Source: a virus. Taken from it: a stretch of DNA of 20,902 bases. The notes beneath the pieces were generated by a model that searched no databases, was not told the origin of the DNA, and worked only from the letters and a program-made list of their open reading frames with translations. Made by a program: the position numbers and the translations under genes. The DNA is taken from the IMG/VR virus record IMGVR_UViG_3300025011_000219, positions 1 to 20,902 of that record. One strand, 5' to 3'. Of the stretch, positions 15,404 to 20,902 are shown one piece after another. Each line of letters starts with the position of its first letter. The stretch's first letter is position 1.

Positions 15404-15438
15404 ATTTATCACCTACCTTTAAACTTTCGTAATTAAAC

Positions 15439-16152
15439 CTAAGTACCTCTTACCACCTTACCGTAATTTTGAGGTCTTAATTCTAAGCCATACTCTCTGC
15501 GTTTGATTAACAGCGTTTTGCGTGTTATTCCTAACAACTCAGCCGCCTCTTTAACTTCTCTACCTTCTAAGGCTTTAATAATATCCTCTTTGGATATTTC
15601 TTTCTTATTCCAAGGCACTTTTTGATGGATACGTGCATGGCAAGAACGGCAAAGAGTTATTAGATTGGACATATCATTGTTAGGTTTTTCATCCTGACCT
15701 GACTTGTCAATGTGGTGTACCACTAACCTCTTAGTATTACCACAATGCTGACAGGTGTGGTTATCACGTTCAAGAACTTTGTATTTGTTACCGCCAAAAC
15801 GTTCTTGATTATGATACTCTAAATCTCTCGCATTAATCTTTTCCTTATGCTTTTCCCTGTGTTTTTTAGCATTAATGCTTTTTCTACCACTCTCCACGGC
15901 ACGTTTATACACCGCTAACCTAGAACACTCTGTAGAGCAGTATAGTTGATGACTATAGGAATACTTATCAGGTACAAACTCCTTGCTACACATGGGACAC
16001 ACCTTTGGGTACAAAAAATTAGACCAATCAGTATTATGTCTACAGTCTTTCTGCCTAATCAATTCTGCTTTATCAGCACATTTCTTAGAGCAGTATTTAA
16101 ACCTGCCCGAGTGTTTATCAATAGCCTCACCGCAAATAATACAAACTGACAT
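15439..16152 (-). CDS. Free-standing HNH homing-type endonuclease with zinc fingers and Fis-like HTH
   Basis: A 237-residue selfish-type endonuclease. Domains in order: two zinc-finger-like pairs (Cys4/Cys7 with Cys21/Cys25; Cys52/Cys55 with Cys72/Cys76), a basic helix (90-112), the HNH core with structural cysteines (Cys134/Cys137, Cys168/Cys171), LVVHHID (His147), Asn163 and His172/His176, and a C-terminal Fis-type helix-turn-helix (about 198-222, AAELLGITRKTLLIKRREYGL). Such enzymes cut phage DNA lacking the gene and spread by repair. It splits two virion genes, capsid and head fibre, without harming either frame. The ATG has an ideal AGGAGGTG at 6 bp and its own promoter, both tied to an inverted repeat described separately. 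Confidence 0.88.
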   Translation of the reverse strand: MSVCIICGEAIDKHSGRFKYCSKKCADKAELIRQKDCRHNTDWSNFLYPKVCPMCSKEFVPDKYSYSHQLYCSTECSRLAVYKRAVESGRKSINAKKHREKHKEKINARDLEYHNQERFGGNKYKVLERDNHTCQHCGNTKRLVVHHIDKSGQDEKPNNDMSNLITLCRSCHARIHQKVPWNKKEISKEDIIKALEGREVKEAAELLGITRKTLLIKRREYGLELRPQNYGKVVRGT

Positions 16153-16158
16153 TTAACA

Positions 16159-16202
16159 CACCTCCTAGATATATAATAACCTAGGAGTGCGGTTACTGTC
16201 AA
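16159..16202 (-). promoter_or_regulatory. Promoter nested in a hairpin that masks the HNH ribosome binding site
   Basis: On the minus strand, a perfect -35 TTGACA (16202-16197) and -10 TATTAT (16178-16173, 5 of 6) are 18 bp apart. A perfect 7-bp inverted repeat, CTCCTAG (16187-16181) and CTAGGAG (16168-16162), encloses the -10 in its 12-base loop region. The 3' arm is the Shine-Dalgarno of the HNH gene. A read-through capsid transcript can fold the hairpin and hide the site. A transcript from this promoter, starting near 16166, lacks the 5' arm. Confidence 0.7.
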
Positions 16203-16219
16203 GTGTAACTTATGTTATA

Positions 16220-17107
16220 CTAGGTTCCGAGGCTTGCAACCATGCCCCTCCAGTCCGAATACCCTTGGGTGCATCTCATGTAACCACTGTACTTTTGGAT
16301 ATGGGTATCGAAGTTAGTCTCACGATTAAATTCCGGTCTAATTCTCCACCAGTAAAGCAGGTTATCGAAGGAATCATCCTGCAAGAACCAAGCAGTTGCA
16401 GAAGTCAGGTAGTCCATGATAATCATCCTGAGTTTACCCTTAACAGAGTTAATGTTGTTGTTAGCGGAATCCACTTGCTGTGTGGATTGTAACAATACAG
16501 TACACTTGAACTCAAGGTCTGCCGGAATGATTAACTTCTTAGGCATACACTGAATTTTCAAACCTGCGTCATCTACCTGTCTACGAGCAAGCAATAAAGC
16601 CGCTTGTAGGTTAACTTCGTTCAATGCGCCAGACGCTAAGTTATCACAAGTACCGCCTGCATTACCTCTCAACGGGTGAGAATCGGAGAATAACGCCACA
16701 CCGTCATAGCCCGTGTTAGTGAAACCACCATTCAACACCGCTGCGGCATTTTTCTCTACCTTAACCCTACCTCCTTTACCCAAAGATTTAGGTAACTTAC
16801 GAATTACATCGTACATTTCATCGTCCACAAGTTTACGCTCGACTTGACAACCTTTCGCATACTCTGTGTGGGTATATACAACGTCGTCGCCGAGGTTAAT
16901 GCTCTCGTAGGAGATTGACCCCATGGATTCTTTTTCTTCCCATTCGCCCAAACCTGCAACGTGTTGGTCAGTCTCTTTGGCTTTCTTGGAGGTCATTACT
17001 TTAAATACCTGTGGGAACTGCTCCGGTAATTCGGTATAAGACTCGTAGAAAACTTTACGAAGTCCAGGCTCAAGAAGTACACCAAAATTTGAACTAGATA
17101 CAGCCAT
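16220..17107 (-). CDS. Major capsid protein (Mu gpT-like, HK97 fold)
   Basis: A 295-residue major head subunit. It resembles the Mu gpT-type major head family: a short N-terminal arm (FGVLLEPGLRKVFYESYTELP), an acidic E-loop-like region (LGEWEEKESMGSISYESINLGDDVVYTHTEYAKGCQVERKLVDDEMY), the characteristic DGVALFSDSHPLRGNAG (135-151), a long helix (EVNLQAALLLARRQVDD), LIIPADLEFKCTVLLQS and a C-terminal TQGYSDWRGMVAS. There is no internal scaffold domain, which fits the separate scaffold gene upstream. The ATG follows AAAGAGGTGA. It follows scaffold and decoration genes in normal head-gene order. Confidence 0.85.
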   Translation of the reverse strand: MAVSSSNFGVLLEPGLRKVFYESYTELPEQFPQVFKVMTSKKAKETDQHVAGLGEWEEKESMGSISYESINLGDDVVYTHTEYAKGCQVERKLVDDEMYDVIRKLPKSLGKGGRVKVEKNAAAVLNGGFTNTGYDGVALFSDSHPLRGNAGGTCDNLASGALNEVNLQAALLLARRQVDDAGLKIQCMPKKLIIPADLEFKCTVLLQSTQQVDSANNNINSVKGKLRMIIMDYLTSATAWFLQDDSFDNLLYWWRIRPEFNRETNFDTHIQKYSGYMRCTQGYSDWRGMVASLGT

Positions 17108-17133
17108 TTATATTTCACCTCTTTACTTTTTAA

Positions 17134-17577
17134 TTAGTTAACTACAAGTGCTTTCTTAGCCGCTAAACACTTAACGTACGCCACACCTGCTGTGTTGTCG
17201 TAACCCACAACAACCCAAGCACCGTCTGTAGTGTCATCCAAGTCAATCTTGTTTAGTGCTGTGGATTTCAAGTCAAAGGCTGTGCCAATGTCAGCATCAG
17301 CGAGTGATGTTTTAGAACCTGTTACGTAGTTAACTTTGAAAACTACGTCGGGTAAAGCAAGGATAACTTTTACAGGATCGCCTGCGGAAGTTGCCACGGA
17401 GATAGTATCCTGTACCACACCGACAACGGCAGTATCAGCCGCACCGCCGTTAGTAATCAAACCAGACGCTAATGCCACAGTGTACCCTTTGGTGTAAGTA
17501 AGACTTGCGGCAGAAGGAAACTCCTTTACGGGAATTACAGAATCCCCGCCCGTTCTGTGGGAGTATTGAAAAGCCAT
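17134..17577 (-). CDS. Capsid decoration/cement protein
   Basis: A 147-residue, beta-rich, Ala/Thr/Val/Gly-rich protein with no cysteine cluster, membrane segment or enzyme motif. The N-terminal SAASLTYTKGYTVALASGLIT followed by TAVVGVVQDTIS matches the usual opening of small capsid-stabilising (DUF2190-like) decoration proteins. It would bind the capsid surface after expansion. Its position between scaffold and major capsid genes, with a strong AAGAGGTGA ribosome binding site for high expression, supports this. The family name is inferred. Confidence 0.7.
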   Translation of the reverse strand: MAFQYSHRTGGDSVIPVKEFPSAASLTYTKGYTVALASGLITNGGAADTAVVGVVQDTISVATSAGDPVKVILALPDVVFKVNYVTGSKTSLADADIGTAFDLKSTALNKIDLDDTTDGAWVVVGYDNTAGVAYVKCLAAKKALVVN

Positions 17578-17591
17578 TTATAAATCACCTC

Positions 17592-18404
17592 TTATTTCTT
17601 CTTTTTCAAAAAGTTAAGCCAATCGTCAATGTTCTTGGAATTCTTCAAAGCGTTATGCTCGTCAGCCTCAATCCCAAAAGCGTTTGCCACAAAAGCCTCA
17701 TCCTGGCTCTCGAACTTATTGGCTTGACCTTGTGGTGAGCCTTTGGATGATACCACACCTGCGCCTGCATTAGACTCACGCTGTGCGATTGTACGCTGTT
17801 CTGCCTCCCTCGCTAACTGCTTAGAACGATTCTCGCCGTTTACCGACCAGTAAGCCTGCCGGAGTGTCATCCCTGTCTTTGCGGCATGGGCTTTCACGGA
17901 CTCGGCTACCTCGTCGTAGTCAGAATAGATAGGATCGGCCTTGAGTTCTGATTCTTCAATCTTTTGCTGTAAGGCTAAATTCTGCTCGTACACCTGACGA
18001 ACAGTACCAGCCATACCGGATAAATGTTGATATGTGGTAGGGTCTAAACCTGATTGTTTCATTTGCTGCTGCTGTTCAAATGCTTCGAGTTTTTCCGCTA
18101 ACTGCTTTTCGTTCATGCCTGTAGCCCTCATCATTCTATCAGTGAGAGCCTTGTACTGAGAGATCTCCGCATCGTGCTTTGCCTTGAGTTTAGCTTTCTC
18201 GGCACGTATCGCAGCGTTAGCGTCCGGTTGCTTGTCCTGCCCGGCGACAGCAGTATCATCAATCACGCCCGTAGTATCCCCGCCCTGCTCATCAGTTCCG
18301 GAGAAATCAGCACCCTCGCCACCTGCACCTGCACCATCGTCATCCACAAACTTCATAGACTTGTTGAAAAACTTCTCCCAAGGTCTTTTATTTACTCTAA
18401 ACAT
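17592..18404 (-). CDS. Capsid scaffolding protein
   Basis: A 270-residue, highly charged protein with scaffold layout: an acidic Gly/Asp-rich disordered segment (residues 20-60), a long coiled coil (about 65-155: AEKAKLKAKHDAEISQYKAL, then LAEKLEAFEQQQQMKQ and LALQQKIEESELK), a helical middle, and a short basic C-terminus ending FLKKKK that would bind the inner capsid surface. The ATG follows AAGGAGGATACT. Its location directly before the decoration and major capsid genes is standard for scaffolds. No protease motif is seen. Confidence 0.82.
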   Translation of the reverse strand: MFRVNKRPWEKFFNKSMKFVDDDGAGAGGEGADFSGTDEQGGDTTGVIDDTAVAGQDKQPDANAAIRAEKAKLKAKHDAEISQYKALTDRMMRATGMNEKQLAEKLEAFEQQQQMKQSGLDPTTYQHLSGMAGTVRQVYEQNLALQQKIEESELKADPIYSDYDEVAESVKAHAAKTGMTLRQAYWSVNGENRSKQLAREAEQRTIAQRESNAGAGVVSSKGSPQGQANKFESQDEAFVANAFGIEADEHNALKNSKNIDDWLNFLKKKK

Positions 18405-18495
18405 AGTATCCTCCTTAACGTCACTTGGACGACTCGCCCGACAATACCCCGGCGACGGGTTTATGTTTTGAAACTAACGCATTTTCGTTAGTTGG
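18405..18495 (-). other. Structured leader upstream of the scaffold gene
   Basis: This 91-bp non-coding gap contains a perfect 8-bp inverted repeat, AACTAACG (18472-18479) and CGTTAGTT (18486-18493), with a 6-base loop, and a GC-rich block (about 18433-18460) able to form further stems (TCGCC with GGCGA). No T-tract follows the hairpin on the minus strand, so it is not a normal terminator. It could be an RNA processing or stability element before the highly expressed head genes. Confidence 0.45.
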
Positions 18496-18630
18496 TCATG
18501 GCCTAATCCTTAAGGTCATAGTTGTTTCAGTTTCTTCTACAACTTCCCACCATTTCTCTTCCGTGTCGGGGCAATAGGGGTCATCTTGAGTACCTGTACC
18601 AATTTTTGCTACGGTGATTATTTCTCCCAT
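18496..18630 (-). CDS. Small hypothetical protein, 44 aa
   Basis: A short frame read directly from the sequence: ATG at 18630-18628, stop TGA at 18498-18496. The start overlaps the stop of the lectin-like gene by one base (TAATG) and follows GGAGGTGG at about 5 bp, both strong signs of a real gene. The protein is acidic with a Trp pair: starts MGEIITVAKIGTGTQDDPY, then EEKWWEVVEE, ending TLRIRP. It looks like a small beta-strand protein and is not recognised. Confidence 0.65.
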   Translation of the reverse strand: MGEIITVAKIGTGTQDDPYCPDTEEKWWEVVEETETTMTLRIRP

Positions 18631-19190
18631 TACGCCACCTCCACTTTGAAATTGTCATATCTATCGTCTATGTTGGTTAATTGCCTAAAACCGTGCTTAG
18701 TTGCAGTAATATTAAAATTTGATGTTATACTTATTCTCTCAATGTCGTCTAAGTAAACTATAATATTGGAGTCAATAGCTGAGATTTTAATTTTGTACGT
18801 ATTACCAGGCACAGGAGTAAAGGTATAATTACCAATTTCTGTAGGAGTATTAATTACAACTGAATACAACGATAACCCTGTCGATGATAACCTAGCAAGC
18901 ATGTAATTACTTACATCGGTAAGTCTAAAAGCAATACCCGCATATGTTTGAAATACTAAATCTGAGGAAATCGTAATATTTGCATGTTTAGTATCTATAG
19001 TTTCTATATTTGTTGCTCCACCAGACGAGACTAAATACGCCTTGTTATTACTAACACCCCATACCCCTCTTACCGCTTCCCATAATTGACCAGTATCACT
19101 TCTGCCAAGTGTAGTAATGGAATCTGCACGATTAAAACTATCTAATACACGCAAAATTCTACGATTTTCCAAAATACCTAACTGTCTCAT
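18630..19190 (-). CDS. LamG/concanavalin-like lectin-domain virion protein
   Basis: The protein reads as one concanavalin-A/laminin-G-like sandwich: DSFNRADSITTLGRSDTGQLW, WGVSNNKAYLVSS, ISSDLVFQTYAGIAFRLTDVSNYMLARLSSTGLSLYSV, NTYKIKISAIDSNIIVYLDDIERISI and a closing strand DDRYDNFKVEVA. Such domains bind glycans, so it may be a capsid-surface adhesin or part of a fibre. A GTG at 19205 is in frame. The ATG at 19190 is preferred because it overlaps the upstream stop (ATGA). The coding DNA is clearly AT-richer than its neighbours and has none of the CCACA/TGTGG pentamers common elsewhere, suggesting recent gain. It is unusual to find a lectin between portal and scaffold. Confidence 0.7.
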   Translation of the reverse strand: MRQLGILENRRILRVLDSFNRADSITTLGRSDTGQLWEAVRGVWGVSNNKAYLVSSGGATNIETIDTKHANITISSDLVFQTYAGIAFRLTDVSNYMLARLSSTGLSLYSVVINTPTEIGNYTFTPVPGNTYKIKISAIDSNIIVYLDDIERISITSNFNITATKHGFRQLTNIDDRYDNFKVEVA

Positions 19191-19792
19191 ACCGTATAAC
19201 CCCACATGGTCAACTCCGTAATTGCAGATGCACCAGCAGCACCAATAGTTAGAACCATGTCTGTATTTGCAGTACCCTCCACGATTGGAGTGCTTGATGA
19301 AACGCCTATGCGTGTACCCGTAGGACTTGCATTACCGACAACATCTGTAAATTTTACAGTTGTTCCATCCTTAATTTGCGATAAAAAATCGTTTCCTGCT
19401 GCTGCTGCTCTCAAACAAACAAGATACCCCATACAGTAATGTTTTTTACCTGATACTGCTGTTTGCGTTGCTGTTGCAATAGCGTTTGCACTACTTGTTG
19501 CAATTGCTGTCCATTTTGTTGCACCGTATGGGTATACTGCTCCCCCAGGTATACTACCAGTTAGTTGAGTAAGCACTTCTCCCTTAGCGTTAGTTCTTAT
19601 CGGTGCTAAGTCACCGTCTGTATAAGCAGGGTCGGCTACCACATACTTTCCTGCTACGAATGATGCTTTAGTTGGTACTGCTGCATCAGGCGTACTCTCT
19701 GTGGCAAGTTTAGACGCTAAAGAAAATGTACCGTCACCATTATCTACAAGTTTTACGGGGTTTCCACCCCATATCACAGTTGTATCTGCCAT
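19187..19792 (-). CDS. Hypothetical head-fibre/decoration-like protein
   Basis: A 201-residue, Ala/Thr/Gly/Val-rich protein. The N-terminus (WGGNPVKLVDNGDGTFSLAS) resembles the opening of phage and prophage structural proteins that display a C-terminal domain. The rest is predicted beta (SGKKHYCMGYLVCLRAAAAGND, TVKFTDVVGN, then MVLTIGAAGASAITELTMWGYTV). Its last codons overlap the start of the lectin-like gene, so the two are co-translated and may form one surface appendage, with this one as the capsid-bound base. The ATG follows GGAGGT at 7 bp. No firm family assignment. Confidence 0.65.
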   Translation of the reverse strand: MADTTVIWGGNPVKLVDNGDGTFSLASKLATESTPDAAVPTKASFVAGKYVVADPAYTDGDLAPIRTNAKGEVLTQLTGSIPGGAVYPYGATKWTAIATSSANAIATATQTAVSGKKHYCMGYLVCLRAAAAGNDFLSQIKDGTTVKFTDVVGNASPTGTRIGVSSSTPIVEGTANTDMVLTIGAAGASAITELTMWGYTV

Positions 19793-19795
19793 ACT

Positions 19796-20107
19796 CTATA
19801 CCTCCAATACATGAACATTTACAGGTGGCCCACCCATGCCATGATACCCACAATGAGGGCAGGTAACATAAAGTTTATCCTGTGGGTCTCCTGGTCTGCG
19901 GTCACGTAACGCTACTCGCTCGCATCTTACGCAAGTAGGATTACGCATAATGTGACCCTGTAAATCCCTGCTACGTGTTAGATTATCTTGAAACGCGTGT
20001 CTTAAATATTTTTGTTCAATCTCTCGCATACCAATTTTAGGCTTGGGTGCTATCTGTGCAAGATAATCAGCAACACGTTTAACTTTTTGCTCAAATGTCA
20101 ATGCCAT
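19796..20107 (-). CDS. Small zinc-ribbon protein next to portal, 103 aa
   Basis: Residues 1-55 are helical and basic (FEQKVKRVADYLAQIAP, then REIEQKYLRHAFQDN). Residues 59-89 hold a zinc-ribbon-like set, CVRC ... CPHCGYHG (Cys59, Cys62, Cys83, Cys86). No DNA-modifying or helicase motif is present. The ATG overlaps the portal stop (TAATG) after GGGAGGTGG. Its location between portal and fibre genes suggests a role in head assembly, or simple co-expression. Function unknown. Confidence 0.7.
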   Translation of the reverse strand: MALTFEQKVKRVADYLAQIAPKPKIGMREIEQKYLRHAFQDNLTRSRDLQGHIMRNPTCVRCERVALRDRRPGDPQDKLYVTCPHCGYHGMGGPPVNVHVLEV

Positions 20108-20902
20108 TACTGACCACCTCCCATAGCACCCATTAATGCTTGTAGTATCTCAGGCGGTATATCCCCGCCCTGAGGTTGACCGTCCTGTGGAAACGCTTGT
20201 CCCTCCATACCCGGAGGTATTTGACCATTCATCTGTGCCGTTACTTCCGGCGGTACGTTACGACCTGCGAATGTACCCTGTGGGTTAAGCGGGTCGATAA
20301 TCGGCCAATTCATCTGATTCTTGAGGAACAGCCTTGCCTCCTCTGTGGTAACAATACCATTCTGGTGCAACTCGTTAGTTGCTTGGTAGAGGAAGGATAC
20401 ACTTGTCGGTAATCCTGCACCGATACTGAACTCTAGGTCGAAGTCAGCATCTTTAGTAATCTGCTGTTGGCCTGACTCGTCCATAAGAGGTACGAGAGTA
20501 TGTCCCTCCATGCCCGTCTCCGGATTGAATATAGATTTAGGTATAAGTTTCGGTATTGAATTAAGGTCTGAACCTCTAAACCAAATGTAGTCGTTATCTT
20601 TAGAATTAAGTATACGGAACGCTCTTTCCTCTGTGAAATATTCTTTCACGTAGTCGAGCATGAGTTCCATGACTTCCTGCATCCCTGCCTGTAGCATCAT
20701 TCGTTTGTGGTTTGCTCGTCTGTTCCCCGCCTCTTGTAATGCAAGGATGGCGGCGGCGGCTCGGAGCGATCCAGGCTTACGCCCTTCCACAATATCTGAC
20801 CTACCTGATATAATCTCAGCCTCACGAAAACCCATGTCACGGCGGTTCTGTATGTACGCTGGCATATTCGGAGGTTCGACCATTTTCCAGGCAGACGGGT
20901 CA
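20107..20902 (-). CDS. Portal protein, C-terminal part (5' truncated by window)
   Basis: The frame stays open to the edge of the window, adding about six codons (DPSAWK) upstream of the first visible Met at 20883, so that Met is probably internal. The visible part has long helices with typical portal features (ISGRSDIVEGRKPGSLRAAAAILALQEAGNRRANHKRMMLQAGMQEVMELMLDYVKEYF), a beta region (YIWFRGSDLN, then DADFDLEFSIGAGLPTS), the helix-turn segment QNGIVTTEEARLFLKNQ, and a Pro/Gly/Gln-rich C-terminus. This fits the stem, crown and tail of a podovirus-type portal, the ring through which DNA enters and leaves the head. The assignment is supported by the order portal, scaffold, capsid. Confidence 0.75.
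   Translation of the reverse strand, partial: DPSAWKMVEPPNMPAYIQNRRDMGFREAEIISGRSDIVEGRKPGSLRAAAAILALQEAGNRRANHKRMMLQAGMQEVMELMLDYVKEYFTEERAFRILNSKDNDYIWFRGSDLNSIPKLIPKSIFNPETGMEGHTLVPLMDESGQQQITKDADFDLEFSIGAGLPTSVSFLYQATNELHQNGIVTTEEARLFLKNQMNWPIIDPLNPQGTFAGRNVPPEVTAQMNGQIPPGMEGQAFPQDGQPQGGDIPPEILQALMGAMGGGQ

Noticed and set aside
15012-15422. Plus-strand open frame of 136 codons opposite the head-fibre gene
   Set aside because: Its Ala/Ser/Thr-rich content is the reverse reading of the AELN-repeat protein. No start signals.
18174-18491. Plus-strand open frames covering the start of the scaffold gene and its leader
   Set aside because: Antisense shadows without ribosome sites; the region is explained by the scaffold gene and the structured gap.

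Overview
The window is part of a double-stranded DNA tailed-phage (or prophage) genome. The tail genes are of the short-tailed (podovirus) type: an adaptor and a nozzle resembling T7 gp11 and gp12, with no tape-measure, tail-tube or sheath gene. The host is probably a Gram-positive bacterium, most likely a Firmicute. This is inferred from near-consensus AGGAGG ribosome binding sites, frequent TTG/GTG starts and an XhlA-like lysis protein; it is not proven. Genes are tightly packed, mostly with 1-8 bp overlaps (TAATG, ATGA) or very short gaps. No gap exceeds about 120 bp.

Left block, plus strand, 1-3725: the end of an early DNA-metabolism/recombination operon. It holds the end of an unidentified gene, a Cas4-like PD-(D/E)XK nuclease with an iron-sulfur cysteine set, a small unknown protein, a RecA-fold (Sak4-like) ATPase, a small protein that reads as a RyR domain, a DUF669-like single-stranded DNA-binding protein with a very acidic tail, a VRR-NUC (Holliday-junction-resolvase-like) nuclease, and a 102-residue unknown protein. 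The last gene has its own strong sigma-A-type promoter inside the end of the nuclease gene.

Junction, 3726-3845: a non-coding stretch with two hairpins and a bidirectional intrinsic terminator where the two operons converge.

Right block, minus strand (read right to left), 20902-3846: the late structural operon. In transcription order: portal (C-terminal part), zinc-ribbon protein, fibre/decoration-like protein, lectin-like protein, 44-residue protein, scaffold, decoration protein, major capsid protein, a free-standing HNH endonuclease, a head-fibre-like protein with AELNLLD repeats, an internal terminator, a DUF6321-like basic protein, adaptor, nozzle, HELTH metallopeptidase-like protein, carbohydrate-binding protein, two virion-type unknowns, a 1269-residue polyvalent/ejection protein with an embedded ADP-ribosyltransferase-like domain, two membrane lysis proteins, and a small unknown protein.

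Points that stand out: (1) the HNH gene has a promoter nested in a hairpin that covers its ribosome binding site, an architecture like the T4 I-TevI switch; (2) an ART-like domain sits inside a presumably injected protein, in AT-richer DNA lacking a pentamer (CCACA/TGTGG) that is otherwise strikingly over-represented; (3) a stand-alone RyR domain lies in a recombination operon; (4) an intrinsic terminator lies in the middle of the late operon. Terminase, endolysin, polymerase, integrase and repressor genes are not in this window.
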